Below, piece by piece: positions 11,940 through 21,250 of a DNA stretch of 64,000 nucleotides. Numbering within the stretch: the stretch's first letter is position 1; each line of letters opens with the position of its first letter. This DNA is from Melastoma dodecandrum (taxonomy: Eukaryota > Streptophyta > Magnoliopsida > Myrtales > Melastomataceae): NCBI GenBank assembly GCA_029817715.1, contig JARUPY010000083.1:1674001-1738000 (forward strand), in the 5' to 3' direction. The position numbers were made by a program, and so were the translations under genes. The notes beneath the pieces were generated by a model, which worked only from the letters and a program-made list of their open reading frames with translations, did no database searches and had not been told where the DNA came from.

Positions 11940-14460
11940 TAAAAAGAGAAGGCCACTCACGCACGGAGCACTCTTCTCCCTTCCTCCCACACTCTCCCCA
12001 CGTGAGTACAAAAAAGATTTGTTTGTTGGGGTGGTTGGAACGGAGAAACAGAAACAGAACAAAAAACAGAATCAGTTGCAACAATTTTCTTTTGGGTCGT
12101 TCCTCCTCTCCCAGCTCGGACGCTCTCCCCCTTCAACTTCGCTTTCTCTCCTGGAGTCTTGGGCTTTTCTCTGGTCAAGCGCCCGGAAGAAACGAACGTC
12201 CCCCCTACCCACTCCGATCCTCCAACGGCCCCTTGTTCTGCCGATCGTTTCTCCTCTAGTCAAGGTAAGCGGAAATCCCCGCGGAAACCCCCTGACCAGC
12301 TCTCCCGGACGTCATCAAGCGTGGCCGAAGTTCGCGAAGCTCAGTCGACTCCGTCAGCTCCTCCCTAGTTCTTTGATCAAGCGATTCTCCAATAAAGGAT
12401 GGAACAAGATGTGAAGAACGGAGGGAGTCATTTCTGATCCAAGTCATTGCATTTATTATATTTAATTTATGGTTCTTTTTGTCTGTTTACTAATTTTCAC
12501 TGCAATCCTGATGATTTTTAGTATCCGTTGTTCTTATCACTGTGTTCTTCTTGTACAGTACTGAAATTCAATTAGTTTTGCTTTGCTGATCTGTGCTTGC
12601 CAATTTCTTTGTTTTGTGTTTATTATACACTTGAGTTGATGGTTGAATTGGCGTTATCTTTTTGCTGTTACTCTGATCTCTCATGAAATGCTTCTAATGT
12701 ACGTCTTATGCTACGAGTATCTATTGATATGCATGTATACCTTTTCTTGATCGCTGTCTCGTCACCGTTTGACTGTCGTTGTTGACTTGCAGTAGCTATT
12801 CTATTGATATCTCACTGATGAATGTTCATTTGCCATTAATCTGATTTCGTCCTCTTTAACGATAGATGTGGGTGGCTACGACTTTTATGTTTTATTTTAG
12901 CCTAAGGACGACAGTTTGCCTTTGATTATATTACTGGTTCGTGAGGTGGTTAATTGTTGGTTTATTTTCTTTGCAAATTGACTCCAGCACTTTCGGCGAC
13001 AGATGCAAACTTATTGTTGCTGCAACTCCATTGCTCTCACTGATTTATTTATAATCCTTTTAACTCCACAAGAATCGTTACTCTGTACGATCGATTTAGT
13101 CGTTGTTCCCACTCCGTTAAAGCTCGTTTAGTTTTCTTTTGTTGATATGATCATTTTATTTTGAAGTCAACTGTTGGTGGCTTAAATTAGTTTAGTTCAT
13201 GAATCTCTTTATCTATCTGTCTATTTTTGTTCCTTACCGTTGATTGTACTCCTTCCATCTGATTGTTATAATTATATTGTTGCTGCTATTAGTTTACTCA
13301 AAGTGGATTGATTCGTTGCTAGCCGCACATTCTCTAAACACTACAATGAGGTAAAACTTTGTTGAATGATCTCGACATATTTTGTTGGTTGCCATGGCTG
13401 AATCTGATATAGTCTCCTGGTTTATATGTGTTTGCAAATTTTTCATCCATTTGTCTATAATTCCGTCACCGGTTCACATGCTCTCTTGGCTACCTTGTTT
13501 TTATTCTTGATTTGCCACTTCCTTCCGCATGTTGGCTATGGTCTCACATCTGATCATGCTTGAAAAGTGGTTCATTTACATGATGCAGCATTTTATTTTA
13601 TCTTCACCCTACGTTATAGTCAATAGGATTAGTTGGCTGCTTGTTTGTTTTTCAGGTTTACGCACTCCTTGCTATATTCCACCGAATTACATGGAGCTGC
13701 ATTTTTTTTTTATTTTTGCTTAAAACTCATCTTCACCCTACGTTATAGTCAATAATTGGCTGTCTGTTTGTTTTGTTGGATTTGTTTTGTTCAAACTCCA
13801 TTGCAGGTTTGCGCATTTCTTGCTAGATTCCACCGAATTACTTACATTTATCTTGATTTGTTTGGCTGGTTTAATAATGCTTGTTGACATGTTTAGTATT
13901 TCCTCTTCCTGGTTTAATTCAAAAGCTTAACTTTTTCTCTAATTCAAATTTTCTTTCTACTCTTTCTTTGATACCATCTACGTGACTTGGCGTGATAAAA
14001 TCATTCGGGATCCATATCAGCACAAAACCCGCGTTGAGCCTCCCCCCCGGGAATGTCGAAGATTCCCGCGACGGTGAGCAATCTCACCCTTTCTTTTCGT
14101 ACTAATTTCGCTTTACTTGCATAAAAGTAACGTCGTCGTCCTTTTCTTCTTTATCTTGTCCTCTTTCTATTCTGGACATTTTTGGATACGACCGAGCAAC
14201 CTTGGATCGAAATAGAGCACGTTCACTCTCGTCTGCAAAACAGGACAGCTCAACGGAGGTACGTACTTTCGCTTGTATCTTGAGTTTGGAATGTTGGATT
14301 GAGCTGAAATCTGTGGCATTAGATCCGTATCTTCCATAGCTTCGTTTTGAGTATAAGAACACGTGATTTCATGCTCGGAGCTGAAAGTTACGCTTTATTC
14401 TTCGTGGCTATCCAAATCTGCCGCATGTTCTTTTGAGCTTGTTTGCTTTATATTTGATTG
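11940..14460 (+). other. Captured promoter, leader and intron-like sequence
   Basis: 12000-12264 is pyrimidine-rich, GC-richer than its surroundings, and ends CTAGTCAAG followed by GTAAGC, a good plant donor. After 12430 comes about 1.6 kb of T-rich sequence typical of a long plant leader intron. No frame gives a recognisable protein, and the 169-codon frame at 11905 is mostly low-complexity P/S/K/N. I infer the 5' end of a host gene carried by MULE2; which gene is unknown. Confidence 0.35.
13601..13850. repeat. Two-copy tandem duplication, period about 129 bp
   Basis: TCTTCACCCTACGTTATAGT starts both copies (13601 and 13730). Each runs on to a CTTGCTAxATTCCACCGAATTAC motif, with substitutions and indels between them. 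Confidence 0.75.
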
Positions 14461-14469
14461 AACGTTCTT

Positions 14470-14960
14470 TTGTGTTGATTTTTTGCTTCCCAATGGTTTA
14501 TTTGATTGACTCTTATTACGTTGAAGCTTAGGGGATGTTATCCACTTTTCATTTCGATCATTTATACATTCATTTTTGTACGTGTTCTTATATAAGCTTA
14601 CGTTTCACATTTATAAAAATGATTTTTTTTTCGAAATGGTTTTGTAGTCGTTTTTACTTGCCAGCGATTCATTTGATTGATTATTGTTACGTTGAAATTT
14701 AGGGAGTGTCACCTATCTCGCATTTCGATCATTTATACATTCATTTTTTGTACGTGTTCTTATATAAGCTTACGTTTCACATTTATAAAAATGATTTTTT
14801 TTGAAATGGTTTTGTAGTCGTTTTTACTTGCCAGCGATTCATTTGATTGATTATTGTTACGTTGAAATTTAGGGAGTGTTACCTATCTCGCATTTCGATC
14901 ATTTATACATTCATTTTTTGTACGTGTTCTTATATAAGCTTACGTTTCACATTTATAAAA
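14470..14960. repeat. Three tandem copies of a ~170-bp unit
   Basis: The anchor ACGTTGAA recurs at about 14518, 14689 and 14859. Each copy ends GCTTACGTTTCACATTTATA. Copies two and three are nearly identical and copy one is more diverged, so the last duplication is recent. Confidence 0.9.
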
Positions 14961-15269
14961 TGATTTTTTCGAAATAATTCTCCTATGACACGGTTGTTTC
15001 AAAATATGGTTGTTACTTAGCTTACGAAAACATGATTTCGTTTGCTACTCTCCGTATATTTTCTCCCCTTGTTTTCACATGTGAAAACCAATCTGCATCG
15101 ATCTGAGTAATGCTCGGGATGCATTCACGGTCAAATGGGCTCAAGACACCCCATTGTGGAAAGGAAGCCTTGAAGACGCGTGTAACAGACCGCTTGAATT
15201 TTTCTCCGCGTGTGTAAAAACCGCGATGATTGAAGACGTTAAAGCGGCCCCAACCGTCAAACTTAAGGT

Positions 15270-15660
15270 ACATGAGGGAAGGTGCGGGCCTTCCCGACTT
15301 TCTATTTTTCCACTTGTAACGGGCCGTGGGTCCAGGTGTATAGGCCCACGGTCACCGCCTTTCCCCGCCTACTTTGATCTAGATAATTGTATGTGATTAC
15401 GCACGTGATCATCACATACGAGTTCGGGTCCAACGCCCGAATCGAGCCTAAGCTCGTAATCCAATGACATGAGTCTGGGCCTAAAAGCCCAGATTGGGTC
15501 CAACACCCGTTAATCAGAAACCTCTTTTAAAAGTATCGCCACCCCTTCTTCGCATGTTTGAGTGAGAGAGTGAGTAGTTAGGAATCCCCGAACCCTCTTG
15601 GGTTTTTTCCGACTTTATACCATTTTTAATAAAGTCGGTGGCGACTCCGTTTTTCTTAGC
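15270..15660 (+). other. LTR-like fragment with tRNA-Arg-type primer site
   Basis: TGGCGACTCCG at 15639-15649 matches the first 11 bases of the primer-binding site complementary to plant tRNA-Arg, used by some Ty3/gypsy elements. The sequence before it (GGGTCCAACGCCCGAATC, GGGTTTTTTCCGACTTTAT) reads like an LTR 3' end. No partner LTR or internal genes are nearby, so it would be a solo or truncated LTR. It overlaps the 3' end of the plant mobile domain frame on the other strand. Confidence 0.4.
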
Positions 15661-16894
15661 TTACCTAGGTTAAGCGACAAACGAATTTTTACGGAGCCAC
15701 GAAGGATTACGGTCCTCCTTCTTGTTCTCATTCGGGAACGAGCGGGAGGGACACACAGTGTGCAGTACTCGGCATCAACTTCTGAAATTTGCGAGATAAG
15801 CGTGCCTTCTTGCACTTCACAACCGTCCTCGTCAAATAAAGGATCGTCATACGCCGGTGGCATGTCCTCATCGGCGTCCAAGGGTTGTCCATCATGTGGC
15901 ATGTCCTCGGCGCCGTCCAACGGCTGTCCATGATGTGGCATGTCCTCATCGCCGTCAATGGGCTGTCCATCATGCGGTGCATTGAAGTCAAACGGAGGTT
16001 GGTCTTCTAACCCGCCAGCGCGACCATACAATCGAAGCGGTCCGTATTCCCTGATCATCTGCATTGACTCCTCGGCAAGAGAGACGAGTTCGGGCTGGTG
16101 AGATTGAAGTTTAATCTTTCTGAAATTCTTCAGCTGTCACAGAATTAGGAAGACGTAAATGAATATATGCTATTAAAGAAAATTGAATAGATAAAAGTAA
16201 TGTACTAACCATCTTGCCCAGCATGGAGCCGGTGTGAGATATGTATTGCCTACTGTGGCTCGCGTACCATTTGGAGTATTTCTTGCGAGACTCCCAAACC
16301 AACGGCACGACATTGTTCAACCTATCTTCCCAAATCTCAACATATTGTCGGTGGATTTCCCTCCAATTATTCATATTCTTCCCTCGTAGATCAATACGAT
16401 GAAGGGCCTTGCTGGTGTCGCACTGATCAGGTACCAGCTGGTGATCGCCAAACTGCCGGATCACTCTGTCTGGGAAATACCACTCCACGATATGAAAGCA
16501 TATGAGAGGGACTCGAGCATGCCAAATCATCTCTCCCGATCGACAATATGCTGGAAGCATAGCTATCAATTCTTCCGGGTATGGATGCCAAATCACCTGC
16601 ATATTTCAATGGAAATGATTAAGCGATATATGATACAATCAAAAGTAATTGCTTTATTGAATCATAAGGTGTACCTGATCATTGCTTTGCCTATCAAAGG
16701 CCTCTCTATATGACGAAAGCACATGGGTAGCGACCGTGCGCACATCCTTCGCAACGGCCCAGCGATAGCTAAGAACCATATTCGGTACGAATGGGGTACG
16801 ACGTCTCAAGGGAGCTATGTGTGGGAATCTATCCCATGCCCAAATCTGTAACAATATGAGAGGGCCCTCGATCTGTGAAGCCTTATGGTGAGAC
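15615..16894 (-). pseudogene. Plant mobile domain (PMD) gene, 5'-truncated, carried by MULE2
   Basis: Three exons on the minus strand: about 16677-16894 (truncated), 16210-16596 and 15615-16133. They encode QIEGPLILLQIWAWDRFPHI, then VIWHPYPEEL, WHARVPLICFHIVEWYFPDR, then DLRGKNMNNW and SHTGSMLGKM, which is the C-terminal half of the aminotransferase-like plant mobile domain. The tail is acidic, with three 13-residue repeats of type DGQPLDxDEDMPH. Family members (MAIN/MAIL1) act in the plant nucleus in silencing and genome stability; many copies live in transposons. There are no in-frame stops, unlike the MULE3 copy. The N-terminal half is lost at the MULE2 end, and the last codons come from the LTR-like fragment. 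Confidence 0.75.
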
Positions 16895-17143
16895 GCCCTC
16901 ATGTAGGGCGAGTTTTGAGAACGCGCCCTTATGCGGCATTGTTTCAGGGACATAGGGGTGGGTTTTGAGAACCCGCCCCTATAGTTTTACATGGAGGACG
17001 GGTTTTGAGAACCCGCCCTCTTTGTTATTCGGGGGGCGCGTTTTCAAAACGCGCCCCATCGACGGTATTTCTGTAATTTCTCAAACTCGAACGGTTTTTT
17101 GACGAATTTTTTAAAAAACGAACCGTACAGCCGTACAATCCTC
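16895..17143. repeat. MULE2 right terminal inverted repeat
   Basis: Matches the left repeat with about six differences by eye, including one length change in an A/T run. It truncates the plant mobile domain gene whose coding sequence begins just inside it. Confidence 0.88.
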
Positions 17144-17240
17144 CTCCTTAATCACATCCCTACGTTTGACCCAACAAACAAACAACCACAATAAATCAAG
17201 AACTGGACAAACTCTCCCCCCTTCCCCCTTTCCCGACGAT

Positions 17241-18260
17241 CATGGAATCGTTGACATCTCCCTCTCCACCATCTTTGTCGGAGCCGGCGTCCACTCTGAT
17301 GGAGCCCCCGAAAGAGCAGCTTCACCTCCTCCAGCACAGTAACAGCACCATCATTAGGAACTAGGGTAGGTTATTGTCACAAGGGAGAGAGAAAAGGAGT
17401 ACGTCCACGAGGCCAAGACCATCCACTTCTGGGGATGCCACACTCCCATCGTCCTCTAGAACGACAATGGCTCATGCCCCTTGCTCGCTATTTGTAATTC
17501 CAACCCTTTCCCCTTCCCCCTCCCCCCCCCCCCCCCACCCTCCTCTATATGCTCCTCCCCCCTCGCCTGTTCTTAGGGCTCGTTGTTCCTACTTGTGATG
17601 TTTAGGTTTTCTTGGGGTTGGGGAGAGACTCCTGATTATCCTGCAATTGATTTATGTTGCTTGTGCGTGTTGGAATGAGATGCCCCGGTTGCCACTCTGC
17701 TTTTAGTGAGCTGTTAATGTGTTTATCACCCTGCTCTTTTTGGGGATAAGTTATCACTCTGCTTTTAGTTGCTCCTCGTCTGAATTTAGGGACTTGAGAT
17801 GGATATGAGCATATGATTTGAGAAGGAAATTAACTTCATTTTGGTATGCCTGGGATGGATGGTATAAGAGCATATAAGGATAAAATTCAGCCCTCATGAT
17901 TTAAGTTAACATATTAAGACAGTTGTGTCACTTTGTTAGTTCTGTACCTTTTTTTCTCTCACCTGGAATTGTTCTTATAGAATTATCCACAAAAAGAAAG
18001 TGTTCTTCTTCATTAAGTAAAATCAAAGATGAATATAAATTGCTGGGGTTGAGTTTTAGCCTCTTGACATCAATCTAACTGCCACCTTCGTTATATTGAG
18101 GAATTGTCTGATGATGGGTTAATGTTTTGTAGTCTCTTTCTGTGAATCTTGTTAATGTCCCTCCTTAATTGGCTATTTTGTAGGTGGGACGATATACTGG
18201 TAGGAAACCCCCTCCATCCAGTAGGGTGGATCCAAAGTCCAAGGACAGGTGTAATATCAT
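17241..18260 (+). pseudogene. Possible captured gene fragment in MULE1
   Basis: A pyrimidine-rich leader precedes ATG 17241, which opens a 40-codon frame beginning MESLTSPSPPSLSEPAST. A CT-rich tract with a 14-base C run follows near 17527. A second exon-like piece follows a TTTTGTAG acceptor at about 18183 (VGRYTGRKPPPSSRVDPKSK). The protein is not recognised and both frames soon stop. The pattern of a leader, short exon, T-rich intron and exon fits a fragment picked up by a MULE. Confidence 0.3.
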
Positions 18261-19129
18261 GTGAAGACTGAAGTCTGCACGTAGAGGGGCTGTAAATGGT
18301 TTGGACTTTTTTTTATCAACTGTATCATTTGGTACACCTAACCTAACTGAAGGCCATTGTGAATATTTCCTTACGAGCTTCAAATAGTTAGTCTGGGACA
18401 TTTGATATTGTCCCTTAATGTGAGAAAGGAAAGGTCCCTAAAACTCCAAAACCGGTTGAGTTGCCATGCAGACCGATCTCTGGATCCTTCTCGGTGCATA
18501 AAAGATGCAGGAAAGGAGATATGGTGCTTTACGGTGGATACGGTTGTTGGCATGTAAAAATAATGATGGGTTTGCTAGGCTATAGATAACTGCAATGGAT
18601 TGGGTGAATACTACTTGGTTGGTGTCTTGATAGTTTCCTTTTCATAGTCTTGAGATGTATGAAAATATGTAGCTTCAATATTTGCTTTGCCCCTTATCTC
18701 TGATTTTTTTTTGTCATTGTGGTTAGGACTGCCTATGATTGACTTCCAGTTATCGAGTGGGATTCAGAAACAGATGGGAATTGGAAAAGAGGAGGAATAT
18801 TTTATGATATGGTATTAGAAACAGCAGGAAACGAATTGAGATAAGAAAGAAAGGTCTGGAGATTTCCATTGAGTTTGGTTGAAAGTGACAAGTAGAAGAA
18901 GCAAGGGGTTTTCTTTACTTTTTTTTTTTATTTCTTAACCGTCACCTGCGCTTCATATATTTATAAATGTTGGGGTGGGATTTTATTTTCCAATTAACGG
19001 GGACCCACTCACTCCCTTCTTCTCTTTCCCTTCTCTTGGCATTTATTTCCTTTTCCCGTTTCGGTGGATGGATGATCCTTTTTGTCAGTGCCTTGCACTA
19101 GAAATTTTGATGCCGAATGGACTTTCTTG

Positions 19130-19376
19130 AGGCATAATGAAGGGAGTTCGCTTTACAAATACTGACTTAAGTGGATGAATGTTTTTCTAACCAAGTCTAT
19201 AAAAGTCGGTCATACAAATACGACTTCATGTAGCTTGGAAGGATGATATGAAGTCGGCCTTTATAAGGCCTTAAATCGATCTTTCTAAAGTCGATTTCAC
19301 TACTTTAGTCAATGAATTTTTAAAGTTGGTACCGTATGTGTATTTTACGGACTGACATTATTTAGAAACAAAACTT
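19130..19376. repeat. MULE1 right terminal inverted repeat
   Basis: Reverse complement of the outer part of 9763-10060. It ends ACAAAACTT and is followed immediately by the right copy of the GCTAAAACAT duplication. Confidence 0.75.
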
Positions 19377-19386
19377 GCTAAAACAT

Positions 19387-21234
19387 CGTGTACAATTTAT
19401 GACTTTTTTCGAATGTTTGATCGATCAAACGATAATTTTTGGATCGAACGATAAAATAATTATGATTTTGGTTATTTTGTTATTTCAGTTAACACCCAAG
19501 CGACCATTAATGGAATATATTATTTTGTAAGCATGTTTTGCACGTCAATCGACCATAAAAATGTATATGATCGATTGAGAGAACAATTCGAAAATTGAAT
19601 TTTTTTTTTTAGCATTTTGACCACCGAAACGACCTTCAATTGAACGTGCAGCTTTTTAGTCCGTTTTATGAACTTTTTTACATTGGTCGACCATAAATTA
19701 TTAAGTGGTCGACCAATAATAATTGAGTGATTTTCCTTATTTTGTGCATTTTGATCGACCAATCCACGTTTAGGGACCCTGGTGTGTTTCATTGTTGTAG
19801 TTTGACGAAGTTTGATATAAAGAAAGTTCGACCATGTAATTGATATCATTAAAAGCTAAAGATTCCCCCATGAATTATTCAATATTATTTTCAATTAGTC
19901 TTGTTTTGGTTAACAATGGATTGATACACAATCTCATATTATCATTAAAGCAAATTTGGTACACATCCTCTTGCACTTCGAATTTTTTCACATGCCTGAA
20001 CAACACATCATACCCTTGTAACGGCATCATCATCCGTTTACCTAGAGAAACTTCTCCATCGTGTCCTAAAATGGACATCACACTTTATTTTGTTAGCATA
20101 TTTTCCCTTCAGGGATAGCTATCTCCTTACCTATATATAATTTAGTAGTGGCAACTGCAAATGAAGGTGGCTGTCGGAACGCTCGAGGAAGTGGATCATG
20201 CACGTCTACTCGGTGATTCCACCCTTTATCCGAACGCTGTTACGGTATCATTTCATTTCATCTTTTAACAAGAACAAGAGGGAGGTCAATTTTTGATCTG
20301 ATCTTCGAAGTGCACTTCCCCTATCCGCCCTGCGTTGTACATGGACAAAGCTCCGACTTGGAGTTGCGGTTCCCCGACTATATATCTTGAAACGAAACGT
20401 TTACAAGTAAATGAATTGACAAATGTAGTTAGACTTACGGAGCTATAGCCTTTATCCCATGTTGTTGTGGAATAGTGTTCCGCATGCTCCTTCAAAACAC
20501 AGGGATAACTTAGTTCGAGATGCGTCGTCCGTAGAAGAGAAACGACAACTTAATTTAATAGCAAGAGACATCAGAATTTCCTTGACTAGGAAAGCAAAGT
20601 CTTCATTGTTACCATTAATAACAAGACCTACAAGCAACAACAGCTCAATCCGGGGACCTGATGATAAAGGAGATTCTCTTCACTTACAAGTTTAATTTTA
20701 TTTTCGCCTAATAAATACCGCTTAAGAAGAAAAAAAAAAATATTCAACAAAAATTAATGACAACACAAATTTGAAGACCGTTCCTTTCATTCATTCAAAC
20801 ACGATTCCTAATTTCACCCTAATCTAAAGTTGTCCCATCTAACGGGGTCGAGCATGATAATTTGTTCGATCCACTATTATGATGCCTTAACATCATCTAT
20901 TGATCGACCGAAGACGAATATAACCGGACGATGGAAAACAACAACAATTGTCAGTTGACTTAGGTATATGTTGCGGTTGATCAACAAAAACAATTGTAAG
21001 AATCCTAATCCTAATCGTGTCATGAACCCTAATCCTCGAATCTTACGGACATCTCTAGGGTCAGCCTAAAATATTATGCGTTGCATTATACAACGAACTA
21101 ATAATCATAACCTTAACGATCGAAAAAGATCAAACTCACGTGCACCAAACTTCAAAAAAGGTTAGGGAATGAAAGGATGTCGGGGGAAGTCGGAAGAGTT
21201 CATGAAGGTCAAGAGAAGTCGTGGAAGGATTGAA
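19387..21234. other. Spacer, no gene recognised
   Basis: AT-rich, with several GGTCGACC/ATCGACCA motifs at 19670-19760 and three short open frames (about 19840-20118 plus, 20286-20495 and 20452-20640 minus) that match nothing I know. 21190-21250 contains repeated GTCGGGGAAGT-like words, one of which is the LINE target site. Confidence 0.5.
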
Positions 21235-21250
21235 GATGTCGGGGAAAGTT

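Larger units (their letters stand above)
10174..17143. mobile_element. MULE2, palindrome-ended Mutator-like element nested in MULE1
   Basis: Flanked by a perfect 10-bp duplication CTCCTTAATC (10164-10173 and 17144-17153). Its inverted ends begin GAGGATTGTACGG and run about 250 bases with only about six differences, so the insertion is fairly young. Inside, left to right: a palindrome array, AT-rich filler, a promoter/leader/intron-like stretch, a 170-bp triplication, an LTR-like fragment and a minus-strand plant mobile domain gene fragment. No MURA-type transposase was seen. This fits a non-autonomous MULE carrying captured sequence (Pack-MULE type). Confidence 0.87.
9763..19376. mobile_element. 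MULE1, Mutator-like element with long terminal inverted repeats
   Basis: The left end starts GAGTTTTGTTCCTAAATAATG and the right end is its near complement. A perfect 10-bp duplication, GCTAAAACAT, flanks it at 9753-9762 and 19377-19386. Long inverted repeats (about 9763-10090 and 19130-19376) share GAAGTCGGCCTT-type motifs, also found in the ends of MULE3. Without the nested MULE2 the element is about 2.6 kb and shows no transposase, so it is non-autonomous. The interior right of MULE2 looks like captured gene sequence. The 9-10 bp duplication and long TIRs are classical Mutator features; the family name within Mutator is unknown. Confidence 0.85.

Noticed and set aside
11905..12414. 169-codon plus-strand frame
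   Set aside because: Low-complexity N/K/S/P composition, overlapping open frames on both strands, and a better reading as promoter and leader sequence.
15154..15396. 80-codon plus-strand frame
   Set aside because: No domain, atypical composition, and it lies across an LTR-like fragment.
19670..19760. GGTCGACC palindromes as an operator cluster
   Set aside because: Only a few loosely spaced copies without a gene nearby.
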